From NCBI GenBank assembly GCA_024407875.1, contig JAKSVT010000003.1, positions 40,373 to 104,372 on the forward strand: a DNA stretch of 64,000 bases, read 5' to 3'. Within the stretch, counting starts at the first letter, position 1. Every line of letters begins with the position of its first letter. The notes beneath the pieces were generated by a model that searched no databases, was not told the DNA's origin, and saw only the letters and a list, made by a program, of their open reading frames with translations. The translations under genes were made by a program, and so were the position numbers. Source of the DNA: Alphaproteobacteria bacterium (GTDB lineage Bacteria > Pseudomonadota > Alphaproteobacteria > CAAGCB01 > CAG-977). Shown piece after piece: positions 45,541 to 54,922 of this stretch.

Positions 45541-46656
45541 ATGTCAAAAATAACTTGGAAACCTGGGACAATGATGTCTCCATTACCTCCAGTAATGGTA
45601 TCCTCAGGAACAATGACAGATAATAATATATTTACAGTTGCTTGGACGGGAATTATTAATTCTGAACCTGCAATGACATATATTTCAGTTAGACCAGAAC
45701 GTTATTCTCATCAAATTATTTCAAAGAGTGGAGAATTCGTTATTAATTTGGTCGATCAAAAATTAGTACAATCTGCTGATTTTTGTGGCGTTCGTTCAGG
45801 ACGTGATTTAGATAAGTTTAAAGAAACAAAATTAACACCAGAAAAAAGTTCTGTTGTAAAAGCTCCTCAAATTCATGAAAGTCCAATTTCAATTGAATGC
45901 AAAGTTGTTGATGTAAAACACTTGGGTTCTCATGATATGTTTTTGGCTGAAATCGTAGCTGTAAATATTGATGATCGTTTAATGGAAAATGGTAGATTAG
46001 CTTTAGAAAAAGCTAATTTAGTATGTTATTGCCATGGACATTATTATGCCGTTGGTCAAAGAATTGGTAAGTTTGGCTTTTCTGTTGAAAAGAAAAAATC
46101 TCGTAAGCAAAGAATTAGAGAAATAAAAGCTGAAAGAGAAGCTAGAAGAGAACGTGCTAATATTGAAAATGTAGCATTTATATCTAAAGAACATAAAGAA
46201 TACGAAGAACATCGTGAACGTGGTGAATTTGAACATAAAGCTCATGAACACGAAAGAGTTTCAAAGCGTGATTTTGAAGAAAATAGAAATGATAGAAGAA
46301 ATCATGGTTGGGATAGAAGAGATTCTCGTAGATTTGAAAACGATAGAAATAGAGATGATGTAAGAAATCATAATTTCAATCGTGAAGATGATGCTTATGA
46401 TAATGATTTTGAAGATAATAAAGAAAATAGAAGAAATCGTAATCATAAAAGAGAACGTGAAAATCGTGATTTTAAACGTTCTGACAGAAAATTTGGATAT
46501 GGCGAAAAATCTGCTAATGAACGTAGTAATGGTAGAGGCAGAGAAAAGTTTTCTGGATCAAAAAAAGATTTTAATAAAAAAGATATGAATAGAGGCTTTA
46601 ATAAGGGCTTTAAAAAAGGAAAGAGAAATGGATCAAAAGTTAAAAAAGGGAACTGA
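45541..46656 (+). CDS. flavin reductase domain protein with long charged disordered tail
   Basis: A 371-residue cytoplasmic protein. The N-terminal 180 residues are a flavin-reductase-like FMN-binding split barrel ([51 protein letters not shown]). The C-terminal half, from about 185, is a highly charged low-complexity tail of Arg, Lys, Asp, Glu, Asn and Gly (for example [16 protein letters not shown] and [13 protein letters not shown]) that is not part of that family. It resembles tails of RNA-binding proteins. The end overlaps glyQ by 29 bases in another frame, so it is likely co-transcribed with glyQ, glyS and ppdK. Confidence 0.8.
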   Translation: MSKITWKPGTMMSPLPPVMVSSGTMTDNNIFTVAWTGIINSEPAMTYISVRPERYSHQIISKSGEFVINLVDQKLVQSADFCGVRSGRDLDKFKETKLTPEKSSVVKAPQIHESPISIECKVVDVKHLGSHDMFLAEIVAVNIDDRLMENGRLALEKANLVCYCHGHYYAVGQRIGKFGFSVEKKKSRKQRIREIKAEREARRERANIENVAFISKEHKEYEEHRERGEFEHKAHEHERVSKRDFEENRNDRRNHGWDRRDSRRFENDRNRDDVRNHNFNREDDAYDNDFEDNKENRRNRNHKRERENRDFKRSDRKFGYGEKSANERSNGRGREKFSGSKKDFNKKDMNRGFNKGFKKGKRNGSKVKKGN

Positions 46657-47503
46657 TTTTCAGTCATTGATTTTAACACTCCAAAAGTTTTGGGCTGATC
46701 ATGGTTGCGTAGTATTACAACCATACGATATGGAAGTTGGTGCTGGTACATTCCATCCTGCAACAATTTTACGTGCATTAGGTCCAGAACATTGGCGCGC
46801 TGCATATGTTCAACCTTCTCGTCGTCCTGTTGATGGTCGTTATGGAGATAATCCAAACAGATTACAACATTATTATCAATTCCAAGTAATAATGAAGCCA
46901 TCACCAGAAAATGTACAAGAATTATATTTAGATTCTTTACGTGCTTTAGGTATTGATTCAAAAGAACACGATATTCGTTTCGTTGAAGATGACTGGGAAT
47001 CTCCAACTTTAGGTGCTTGGGGATTAGGTTGGGAAGTTTGGTGTGATGGTATGGAAGTTTCTCAATTCACATATTTCCAACAAGTTGGCGGTTTTGAATG
47101 TTCTCCAGTTCCTTCTGAATTAACATATGGTTTAGAACGTTTAGCGATGTATATTCAAGGCGTAGAAAATGTTTATGATTTAGCATATAACGCTGACGGC
47201 GTAAAATATGGTGACGTTTTCCATGAAAATGAAGTTGAATATTCTAAATACAACTTTGAATATGCAAATACAGATTTATTATTACAACACTTCAAAGATG
47301 CTGAACAAGAATGCCAAGCTTTATTAAATGATGGTATTCCTTTGCCAGCATATGATCAATGTATTAAGGCATCTCACTTATTTAATTTGTTGGATGCTCG
47401 TGGTGTAATTTCTACAACAGAACGTGCTTCATATATTTCAAGAGTTCGTGCATTAGCAAAAGGATGCTGTGAAGGATATATGAAATCAAAGGAAGGAAAG
47501 TAA
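46628..47503 (+). CDS. glyQ: glycyl-tRNA synthetase alpha subunit
   Basis: Catalytic subunit of the tetrameric (alpha2beta2) glycyl-tRNA synthetase. Motifs [20 protein letters not shown] and [20 protein letters not shown] are characteristic; the length of 291 is typical. The ATG at 46628 follows AAAGGAAAGAG, and the first 29 bases lie inside the 3' end of the flavin-reductase gene. glyS begins 1 base after the stop. The alpha2beta2 form is the bacterial type and fits a proteobacterial host. Confidence 0.97.
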   Translation: MDQKLKKGTDFQSLILTLQKFWADHGCVVLQPYDMEVGAGTFHPATILRALGPEHWRAAYVQPSRRPVDGRYGDNPNRLQHYYQFQVIMKPSPENVQELYLDSLRALGIDSKEHDIRFVEDDWESPTLGAWGLGWEVWCDGMEVSQFTYFQQVGGFECSPVPSELTYGLERLAMYIQGVENVYDLAYNADGVKYGDVFHENEVEYSKYNFEYANTDLLLQHFKDAEQECQALLNDGIPLPAYDQCIKASHLFNLLDARGVISTTERASYISRVRALAKGCCEGYMKSKEGK

Positions 47504-47504
47504 G

Positions 47505-49679
47505 ATGAGTGAATTTTTCTTAGAATTATTCAGCGAAGAAATTCCTGCTCGTATGCAACAAATGGCACGTGAACACATTGAAAACTACTTAAGTGAAGTT
47601 TTCAAGAAGCATGAATTAGCTTTTGAAAAACCTGTATCATTTGTAGCTTCAAGACGTGTTGGTATTAGTGTAAAAGGTTTGCCAACAGCACAAGCTGATT
47701 TGGTTGAAGAAAGAAAAGGTCCTTCAGTTCAAGCTTCTGAACAAGCTTTAAACGGTTTTTTGAAATCAACAGGTTTAACAAAAGACCAATTAGTTGTAAA
47801 AGAAACACAAAAGGGAACTTTTTATTTCGCAAATATTTCTCATAAAGGACGTCCAACTACAGAAGTTTTAGCAGAAGCTGTAACAGATATGTTAAATAAC
47901 TTCCCTTGGCCAAAGTCAATGCGTTGGAATATTCATCAAGAGCACTATGTTCGTCCTTTACATGCAATTGTATGCTTATTTGATGGAAATGTAATAGATG
48001 TATCATTTGCTGGTGTTAAATCAGGAAATACAACATATGGTCATAGATTTTTAGCTCCAGAAGCTATTAGCGTAAAAGGCTATGATGATTATTTAGAAAA
48101 AATTTCTAAAGCTTATGTTGTAATTGATACCAATGAACGTAAGAAAATCATTGATGAAAATTCATGCAAATTGGCAAAAGATGCTGGATATGAATTAATT
48201 AAAGATGAAGGCTTATTAAACGAAGTTGCAGGACTTGCTGAATATCCTGTATGTTTAATGGGTAAAATTGATGAAGCATTTATGAGTGTTCCTCCAGAAG
48301 TTTTAATTACTTCAATGAGAACAAATCAAAAATACTTCGTTATGAGTGATGATAAAAATAAAAAGGCTGATCAAAGCATTAATTTAGCTCCAAGATTTAT
48401 TGTTGTTTCTAATATGAAGACAGAAGATAATGGTGCTCAAATTATAGCAGGAAATGAACGTGTTTTACGTGCTAGATTATCTGATGCAAAGTTCTTCTGG
48501 GATGAAGATAGAAAGACTTCATTAGCTGATAAAGCTTCTAAATTATCATTACGTGTATTCCATGCAAAATTAGGAACAATTGCTGATAAAATTGAACGTA
48601 TGCGTAAATTAATACCAACAATTGCAAAATATGTTCCTGGTGCAGATTTAGCAAAATGTGATCGTACTGCTATATTATGTAAAGCTGATTTGTCAACAGG
48701 TATGGTTGGTGAATTCCCAGAATTACAAGGAATTATGGGAAGATATTATGCTTTAAATGATAATGAAAATAAAGAAGTATGCACAGCAATAGCTGAACAT
48801 TATTCTCCATTAGGCCCAAGTGATCATTGTCCTAGTGCACCTGTAAGTATAACAGTTGCTTTAGCAGATAAGATTGATACTTTAATGGGCTTCTGGTTGA
48901 TTGATCAAAAACCTACGGGATCAAAAGATCCTTATGCTTTACGTCGTGCTGCATTAGGTGTTATTCGTTTGATTTTAGAAAACAAGTTGTCTATCAATTT
49001 AGTTGAACTATTTGATGCAGCTCGTATGGCTTACGGCGATTCAATTTTAACAGCTGTAAGAGAAGCAATGACAAAATCTGAAAAGCAAAATAATACAAAT
49101 GAACCAAATGTATTAGTAAATTGGTCAGTAAAAGCTATAGATTCTCTTTGTGAATTCTTTGCTGATAGATTAATTGTTGCTTTAAAGGATAAAGGTGTTC
49201 GTCATGACTATATTTCTGCATGCTTATGCAAGGATTATGGAAAAGAAAATGGCGAATTTGACTTATTAAAAATTACTGCTCGAGTCGATGCTTTAAAGGA
49301 ATTTTTAAGCACTGATGACGGCATTGATTTATTGACAGCATATCGTCGTGCTGCCAATATTTCGCGTATTGAATCCGCAAAAGATAAGTGTTCTTATGAT
49401 GAACAAGCGGATAATACAAAATTTGTTTTACCTGAAGAAAATACTTTATTTGACGTTTTGGGTAAAATTATGGTAAACCTATCGAAGCAGATAGCAAAAG
49501 ACGATTATCAAAATGCAATGGCTGAATTAGCAAAATTGCGTAGTGCAGTTGATGCTTTCTTTGATAAAGTCCAAGTAAACTGTGAAGATAAGGGGTTGCG
49601 TGCAAATCGTTTGCGCTTATTATCCATGATAGTAAATGCAATGAATGCCGTAGCCAATTTTTCATTAATTGAAGGTTAA
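47505..49679 (+). CDS. glyS: glycyl-tRNA synthetase beta subunit
   Basis: tRNA-binding partner of GlyQ. It begins MSEFFLELFSEEIPARMQQM, the signature start of this family, and contains MRWNIHQEHYVRPLHAIV and NERVLRARLSDAKFFWDED. The 724 residues are slightly longer than the roughly 690 of E. coli. The C-terminal anticodon-binding region is intact (YRRAANISRIES to the stop). The operon continues to ppdK after 17 bases. The ATG is one base beyond the glyQ stop. Confidence 0.97.
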   Translation: MSEFFLELFSEEIPARMQQMAREHIENYLSEVFKKHELAFEKPVSFVASRRVGISVKGLPTAQADLVEERKGPSVQASEQALNGFLKSTGLTKDQLVVKETQKGTFYFANISHKGRPTTEVLAEAVTDMLNNFPWPKSMRWNIHQEHYVRPLHAIVCLFDGNVIDVSFAGVKSGNTTYGHRFLAPEAISVKGYDDYLEKISKAYVVIDTNERKKIIDENSCKLAKDAGYELIKDEGLLNEVAGLAEYPVCLMGKIDEAFMSVPPEVLITSMRTNQKYFVMSDDKNKKADQSINLAPRFIVVSNMKTEDNGAQIIAGNERVLRARLSDAKFFWDEDRKTSLADKASKLSLRVFHAKLGTIADKIERMRKLIPTIAKYVPGADLAKCDRTAILCKADLSTGMVGEFPELQGIMGRYYALNDNENKEVCTAIAEHYSPLGPSDHCPSAPVSITVALADKIDTLMGFWLIDQKPTGSKDPYALRRAALGVIRLILENKLSINLVELFDAARMAYGDSILTAVREAMTKSEKQNNTNEPNVLVNWSVKAIDSLCEFFADRLIVALKDKGVRHDYISACLCKDYGKENGEFDLLKITARVDALKEFLSTDDGIDLLTAYRRAANISRIESAKDKCSYDEQADNTKFVLPEENTLFDVLGKIMVNLSKQIAKDDYQNAMAELAKLRSAVDAFFDKVQVNCEDKGLRANRLRLLSMIVNAMNAVANFSLIEG

Positions 49680-49696
49680 GGAGTTAACGAACCACC

Positions 49697-52375
49697 ATGG
49701 CAAAATGGGTATATAAATTCGGAAATGGAAAAGCCGAAGGTCGCGCATCCGACAGAAATTTGTTGGGCGGAAAAGGTGCTAACTTAGCAGAAATGAGTTC
49801 TATTGGAATTCCAGTTCCTCCAGGATTCACAATTTCAACAGAAGTTTGCACATATTACTATGCTAACAACAAGTCTTTCCCAGCAGATTTAGCTGAACAA
49901 GTAAAAGAAGGCATTAAGCACTGCGAAACAATCGTAGGTCGTAAATTTGCAGACTCAGAAAATCCATTATTATTCTCCGTTCGTTCTGGCGCACGTATTT
50001 CTATGCCAGGTATGATGGATACAGTTTTAAACTTAGGTTTAAACGATGAAACAGTAAAAGGCTTAGCAAAAGCATCAGGCGATGAAAGATTCGCATACGA
50101 TTCATATCGTCGTTTCATTCAAATGTATTCAGACGTTGTTTTAGGTGTAAAACACGAAAACTTTGAACGTGAATTGACAGCATTGAAAGAAGCAAAAGGC
50201 TACAAATCAGATACAGATATGAATGTAGATGATTTGAAAGAATTGATCGTAAAATATAAAGCTGTTGGTACAAAATTTGGTAAACCAGTTCCACAAGATC
50301 CTCAAGAACAATTATGGGGCGGTATTGGCGCAGTATTCATGAGCTGGATGGTTGATCGTGCTATTTACTATCGTAAGTTGAACGATATTCCTGAAGATTG
50401 GGGTACAGCTGTTAACGTACAAACAATGGTATTTGGTAACGCTGGTGATGACTCTGCTACAGGTGTTTGCTTCTCACGTGACCCTTCAACAGGTAAGAAC
50501 GCTTTCTATGGCGAATTCTTAGTAAAAGCTCAAGGTGAAGACGTTGTTGCAGGTATTCGTACACCACAACAAATTTCATTAGAAGGCAAGAAAGAACGTG
50601 GTTCTACATTACCATGTATGGAAGAATGCATGCCAGAATTGTACAAACAATTATGCGGTATTCGTGAAACATTGGAACAACATTACCACGATATGCAAGA
50701 CATGGAATTTACAATTCAAAATGGTAAATTATACATGTTACAAACACGTAACGGAAAACGTACAGCAGCTGCTGCAGTAAAGATGGCTGTTGATATGGTT
50801 AACGAAGGCTTGATCGATAAGAAGACAGCTTTATTACGTGTAGAACCAAAACAATTAGACGATTTATTGCACCCAACATTAGACCCTAAAGCTAAGAAAG
50901 AAGCAATTAAAGACAATCGTTTGTTAACACAAGCATTGAATGCTTCTCCTGGTGCTGCTGTAGGTCAAGTTGTATTCTCAGCTGATGAAGCAGAAAAATG
51001 GGCTGGCGAAGGCAAGAAAGTTGTTTTAGTACGTGTTGAAACATCTCCTGAAGATATTCATGGTATGCACTCATCACAAGGTATTTTAACAGCTCGTGGT
51101 GGTATGACATCTCACGCAGCAGTTGTTGCTCGTGGTATGGGTACACCAGCAGTTTGCGGTGCTTCAGACGTTAAAGTTAACTATGACGCAAAAGTTATGA
51201 CAATTAAAGGCGTTGAAATCAAAGAAGGCGACGTAATTACATTAGACGGTACAACCGGTGAAGTAATTTTAGGCGCTGTAGCTTTGAAAGATGCAGAATT
51301 GTCAGGTGATTTCGGCTTATTTATGACATGGGCTGATGAAGTTCGTAAATTACAAGTTCGTACAAATGCTGATACACCACGTGATGCAGCAAAAGCTGTA
51401 GAATTTGGTGCTCAAGGTATTGGTTTGTGCAGAACAGAACACATGTTCTTTGATCCAATGCGTATTAAACACATGCGTGAAATGATTTTGGCAGAAACAG
51501 AAGATGCACGTCGTGCAGCTTTAGCAAAATTATTGCCATATCAACGTGAAGACTTCAAAGAATTATATGTAGCATTGAAAGGTCAACCAGTAAACATTCG
51601 TTTATTAGACCCACCTCTACATGAATTCTTACCACAAAAAGAAGCAGATCAAGCTGAAATTGCAAAAGAATTGGGCGTATCTGTAGAATTAGTAAAAGCT
51701 CGTGTAAATCAATTACATGAAGCTAACCCAATGTTAGGTTTACGTGGTTGCCGTTTAGGTATCACATATCCTGAAATTACAGAAATGCAAGCTCAAGCTA
51801 TTTTCGAAGCAGCTGTAGAAGCTTCTAAAGTATTAGGTAAACAAGTAGAACCAGAAGTTATGGTTCCATTAGTAGATACTAAGAAAGAATTAGATATTGT
51901 TAAAGCAATTATCGACAAGAAAGCTGAAGAAGTAATGGCTAAAGCTGGTGTTAAATTCAAGTACGAAGTTGGTACAATGATTGAAATGCCACGTGCTGCA
52001 TTGACAGCTGATAAAGTTGCTGAAACAGCAGAATACTTCTCATTCGGTACAAACGACTTAACACAAACAACATTAGGTATGAGCCGTGATGACGCTGGCG
52101 CATTCTTACCACAATATGTTGCTAAAGGTATCTTCGAAAAAGATCCATTTAAGTCAATTGACGAAGAAGGTGTTGGTCAATTAGTTCAAATGGCTGCTGA
52201 TAAAGGCCGTAAGACACGTCCAAATATCATGTTAGGTATTTGTGGTGAACACGGTGGCGATCCAGCTACAATTGACTTCTGCCACAGAGTTGGTTTAACA
52301 TACGTTTCTTGCTCACCATTCCGTGTACCAATTGCACGTTTGGCAGCAGCTCAAGCAGCAATTCGTAATGCTTAA
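49697..52375 (+). CDS. ppdK: pyruvate, phosphate dikinase
   Basis: Interconverts pyruvate, ATP and Pi with phosphoenolpyruvate, AMP and PPi. At 892 residues it is the full-length enzyme. The N-terminal ATP-grasp part has GGKGANLAEMSSIGIPVPPG and VRSGARISMPGMMDT, the central swivelling domain has the phosphorylated H473 in GGMTSHAAVVARGMG, and the C-terminal TIM barrel ends with C872 in SCSPFRVPIARLAAAQ. The start has AAGGAG 12 bases upstream. Expressed behind glyQS, it probably links glycolysis to PPi and the membrane pyrophosphatase at 12.2 kb. A strong terminator follows. Confidence 0.97.
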   Translation: MAKWVYKFGNGKAEGRASDRNLLGGKGANLAEMSSIGIPVPPGFTISTEVCTYYYANNKSFPADLAEQVKEGIKHCETIVGRKFADSENPLLFSVRSGARISMPGMMDTVLNLGLNDETVKGLAKASGDERFAYDSYRRFIQMYSDVVLGVKHENFERELTALKEAKGYKSDTDMNVDDLKELIVKYKAVGTKFGKPVPQDPQEQLWGGIGAVFMSWMVDRAIYYRKLNDIPEDWGTAVNVQTMVFGNAGDDSATGVCFSRDPSTGKNAFYGEFLVKAQGEDVVAGIRTPQQISLEGKKERGSTLPCMEECMPELYKQLCGIRETLEQHYHDMQDMEFTIQNGKLYMLQTRNGKRTAAAAVKMAVDMVNEGLIDKKTALLRVEPKQLDDLLHPTLDPKAKKEAIKDNRLLTQALNASPGAAVGQVVFSADEAEKWAGEGKKVVLVRVETSPEDIHGMHSSQGILTARGGMTSHAAVVARGMGTPAVCGASDVKVNYDAKVMTIKGVEIKEGDVITLDGTTGEVILGAVALKDAELSGDFGLFMTWADEVRKLQVRTNADTPRDAAKAVEFGAQGIGLCRTEHMFFDPMRIKHMREMILAETEDARRAALAKLLPYQREDFKELYVALKGQPVNIRLLDPPLHEFLPQKEADQAEIAKELGVSVELVKARVNQLHEANPMLGLRGCRLGITYPEITEMQAQAIFEAAVEASKVLGKQVEPEVMVPLVDTKKELDIVKAIIDKKAEEVMAKAGVKFKYEVGTMIEMPRAALTADKVAETAEYFSFGTNDLTQTTLGMSRDDAGAFLPQYVAKGIFEKDPFKSIDEEGVGQLVQMAADKGRKTRPNIMLGICGEHGGDPATIDFCHRVGLTYVSCSPFRVPIARLAAAQAAIRNA

Positions 52376-52398
52376 GTTTTAAGATAACAATTTAAATG

Positions 52399-52429
52399 GC
52401 CCCGGTGATATTTTACCGGGGCTGTTTTT
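52399..52429 (+). terminator. strong Rho-independent terminator after ppdK
   Basis: GCCCCGGTGA (52399-52408) pairs with TTACCGGGGC (52413-52422), with one G-T pair and a short loop, followed by six T residues (52424-52429). This is the most GC-rich stem in the window. Confidence 0.93.
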
Positions 52430-52494
52430 TACTGTTTTTTTATGCTTTATATGTTAAAGTTTTTTAGTTTAACTAAATAACTAAGGATAAAAAA

Positions 52495-53439
52495 ATGGAT
52501 ATATCTTATTTATTGTTTTTACAAAAATGGCGTGAATCAACTAATGGCATGTTTGATACATTCTTTAGCCAGGTTACACATTTAGGTGAATATGAAATTC
52601 TTATTTTCGTATTAGCTGCTTTATATTGGGGAATTAGCAAAAAGATAGGCTCTTTTGTTATAGTATCATTCTATATGCATTCTATTTTTGTTTCATTATT
52701 CAAGAATATGTTTGCTGTTTATAGACCATGGATAAGAAGTTCAGCTATACATCCTGTTCCTTCTGCATTTAAAACAGCCACAGGATATTCATTCCCATCA
52801 GGTCATTCATCTGCATCTTTTATTTATTATGTAGCTCCAGCATTAATGCTAAAGAAAAAATGGTTAATTGCTATAGCTGTTTTTATTGCATTGCTTGTAG
52901 GCTTTAGTCGTAATTATTTAGGAGTTCATACGCCTCAAGATGTTGTTGGTGGATTTGTATTAAGTATTGCTACATTGTTTATTACATGTAAAATATTTAA
53001 AGCTTTAGAAAAAGATCCAAATAAGGATGTAAAAATTGCTTTGTATGCAATGTTAGCTTATTTGTTGGTTGCTCTTTATTGTTATTTTAAGCCATATCCA
53101 TTAGATTATGATAGCATGGGCAATGTAATTGTTGATCCTAAAAAAATGGCTTTAGATACATGGAAGTATTTAGGTGGATTTTATGGCTGTATGTTAGGTT
53201 GGATTTTAGAGCGTCATTTCGTAAAATTTGATGATAGTGGTAAAATTTGGCAAAGAGCTGTTAGAATTATAGTATGCTTAATTTGTTATGTTTTATTCAA
53301 TAAATATGTTGTCTCTAATGTATATGGTGGATTTGGTGGTCATATTATATGTAAATCAATGGCATATTTCTTAGGGACGTTCTATGTATTGTTTATTGCT
53401 CCAGTAATTATAAAATTACTTGAAAAAAAAGGTGTTTAA
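52495..53439 (+). CDS. PAP2-family membrane phosphatase
   Basis: A 314-residue inner-membrane phosphatase with about six to eight helices. The three active-site motifs are complete: K70-(x6)-R77-P78, P101-S-G-H104 (SFPSGHSSASF), and S138-R139-(x5)-H145-(x3)-D149 (GFSRNYLGVHTPQD). Family members dephosphorylate undecaprenyl pyrophosphate or lipid A and phosphatidic acid; the substrate here is not known, though the LPS genes make a lipid phosphatase plausible. The gene stands alone after the ppdK terminator and converges with bamE. Confidence 0.9.
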   Translation: MDISYLLFLQKWRESTNGMFDTFFSQVTHLGEYEILIFVLAALYWGISKKIGSFVIVSFYMHSIFVSLFKNMFAVYRPWIRSSAIHPVPSAFKTATGYSFPSGHSSASFIYYVAPALMLKKKWLIAIAVFIALLVGFSRNYLGVHTPQDVVGGFVLSIATLFITCKIFKALEKDPNKDVKIALYAMLAYLLVALYCYFKPYPLDYDSMGNVIVDPKKMALDTWKYLGGFYGCMLGWILERHFVKFDDSGKIWQRAVRIIVCLICYVLFNKYVVSNVYGGFGGHIICKSMAYFLGTFYVLFIAPVIIKLLEKKGV

Positions 53440-53446
53440 AAAATAT

Positions 53447-53473
53447 ATCCCCAGAGAAATCTGGGGATTATTT
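53447..53473. terminator. bidirectional terminator between PAP2 and BamE genes
   Basis: ATCCCCAGA (53447-53455) pairs with TCTGGGGAT (53460-53468) around a GAAA tetraloop, flanked by A/T runs on both sides, so it can end both convergent genes. Confidence 0.9.
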
Positions 53474-53929
53474 TTAATTGGTAGGAACTTGAGATTGTTC
53501 TGTTCCAAATCTTCCAAAATTATCTGTAATTTGTTTTAATAAAGAAGGTTCTATTTCATCTGAAAGAGTTGAATCTGTATTTATTGGAATCTCTCTTCCA
53601 TCATTAAGGTCTTTAGTAATAATTCCTCTTAATATTCCAGATCTATCAAATTTCATTACATAAATTTTTCTTTCAAACTCAGTTGGTTTTAAGAAAGCAA
53701 AACGTCTTTGTTTAGAATATAAATAAATCCAATTTTCTGTATCGAATAAAGTTTTAGTAGAAGGTGATCCCAATAATTGTTGCACTTCTGGATAAGTTGT
53801 TTTGCCAATTACTAATTTATTTATTTTTTCTTTATCTAACTCGTCTCCATGAGTATCAATCATTGGAGTACAAGCAGAAGCTGATAAAATAAAAGTTGAT
53901 AATATTAAAGCTTTAATTGAAGACTTCAT
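53474..53929 (-). CDS. bamE: BamE/SmpA-type outer-membrane assembly lipoprotein
   Basis: Small lipoprotein that supports the BAM outer-membrane beta-barrel assembly complex. It has a lipoprotein signal with lipobox LSASAC (C20) and the SmpA/OmlA domain (IGKTTYPEVQQLLGSPSTKT, then WIYLYSKQ and YVMKFD). At 151 residues the length is normal. It is divergent from yceD-rpmF-plsX, the standard proteobacterial arrangement. The 150-base region between holds an 8-bp inverted repeat. It converges with the PAP2 gene. Confidence 0.9.
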   Translation of the reverse strand: MKSSIKALILSTFILSASACTPMIDTHGDELDKEKINKLVIGKTTYPEVQQLLGSPSTKTLFDTENWIYLYSKQRRFAFLKPTEFERKIYVMKFDRSGILRGIITKDLNDGREIPINTDSTLSDEIEPSLLKQITDNFGRFGTEQSQVPTN

Positions 53930-54022
53930 TTAGATATTCCTTAAGTATTATTTTTTATCAATATGCTTCTTTTAATTAGAAAAAACAATGTTTTTGATAT
54001 AATTTCTAAAATTAATTGATTT

Positions 54023-54044
54023 TTGATAATATTCTGATTATCAA
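54023..54044. promoter_or_regulatory. inverted repeat in the bamE/yceD divergent region
   Basis: TTGATAAT (54023-54030) and ATTATCAA (54037-54044) form a perfect 8-bp inverted repeat with a 6-base spacer, upstream of both divergent genes. It could be a regulator-binding site; A/T-rich chance symmetry is an alternative. Confidence 0.35.
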
Positions 54045-54079
54045 TTGATTTAATTTTATAATTAAATAGGCGCTTTAAG

Positions 54080-54613
54080 ATGAAAAAAAATATAGGAAAA
54101 ATTGTTTCTGAATTTGAACATATTGTCAGAGTAGATAATGTTGCTCCAAGTGGTCAACATTTTAAGTTAGATGCAAATGAAGAGCAGATATCAGCTCTTG
54201 AAAAACGTTTAGGTTTAAACAAATTATATAATTTTTCTGCTGAAATTGATATTCATCCTGTTAATAAAAGAAAATTTAAGGTAAGTGGAATAGCTTATGG
54301 AAAGATATCTCAGATTTGTTCTGTTTCTTTAAATCCATTTGATGATGAGGTTAAGGCTGAATTTTCATTGGTATATCAAGAAGAAATTGAAGCAATGAAT
54401 ACAAATTTAAAAGAAATAGAAGTATCTTTTGAAGATGAAGAAATAGAAGACCTTATAGATCGTCAAATTGATATTGGGGAATTAGCAGTTCAGTACTTTT
54501 CATTAGAGATTGATCCTTTCCCAAGAGCCAAAGGAGCGGTGTTCGAAGATAGAATAGCTCCATTTGAAAAAGAAAATCCATTCAAAGTACTAGAAAAACT
54601 GAAAAAATCATGA
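54080..54613 (+). CDS. YceD/DUF177-family protein
   Basis: A 177-residue soluble protein with the DUF177 pattern (SGIAYGKISQICSVSLNPFD, then EEIEDLIDRQIDIGELAVQY and a C-terminal FKVLEKLKK). It is almost always encoded just before rpmF in Proteobacteria and is thought to take part in ribosome or 23S rRNA-related processes. A single cysteine at a conserved spot is present (QICSVSL), without the second cysteine of metal-binding versions. The rpmF gene follows after 100 bases with its own candidate promoter. Confidence 0.88.
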   Translation: MKKNIGKIVSEFEHIVRVDNVAPSGQHFKLDANEEQISALEKRLGLNKLYNFSAEIDIHPVNKRKFKVSGIAYGKISQICSVSLNPFDDEVKAEFSLVYQEEIEAMNTNLKEIEVSFEDEEIEDLIDRQIDIGELAVQYFSLEIDPFPRAKGAVFEDRIAPFEKENPFKVLEKLKKS

Positions 54614-54620
54614 AAATAAC

Positions 54621-54649
54621 TTGCAGTTTCGTAAAAAAAAGTATATATA
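54621..54649 (+). promoter_or_regulatory. candidate promoter for rpmF
   Basis: TTGCAG (54621-54626) and TATATA (54644-54649) are 17 bases apart, about 65 bases before rpmF, so rpmF-plsX may be transcribed apart from yceD. Confidence 0.42.
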
Positions 54650-54713
54650 AGACGAACTGAGTTTAATTTGAATTTGTTCCGTATGGAAAATTATTTGTAA
54701 AGAGAGAAAGAAA

Positions 54714-54914
54714 ATGGCTACACCAAGAAGTAAGAAATCAAAGTCTGCTCGTGATATGCGTCGTTCACATTTGGCATTGACAACAAATGCTGTAATGGAA
54801 TGCCCAAACTGTGGCGAAATGAAACGCCCACATCATGTTTGCTCTGAATGCGGCTATTATGACGGCAAAGAAGTCGTTTCCGCAAAAACAACAGAAGAAA
54901 AAGCAGATAAATAA
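54714..54914 (+). CDS. rpmF: 50S ribosomal protein L32
   Basis: A 66-residue component of the large subunit. It starts [20 protein letters not shown], typical of L32, and keeps the four zinc cysteines in [20 protein letters not shown]. It lies 100 bases after yceD and 8 bases before plsX, the standard order. The spacing and the zinc-type sequence leave little doubt. Confidence 0.97.
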   Translation: MATPRSKKSKSARDMRRSHLALTTNAVMECPNCGEMKRPHHVCSECGYYDGKEVVSAKTTEEKADK

Positions 54915-54922
54915 GTTTTATT

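Noticed and set aside
46443..47006. 187-residue minus-strand frame opposite the flavin-reductase tail and glyQ
   Set aside because: It mirrors conserved glyQ codons and has no family match or RBS.
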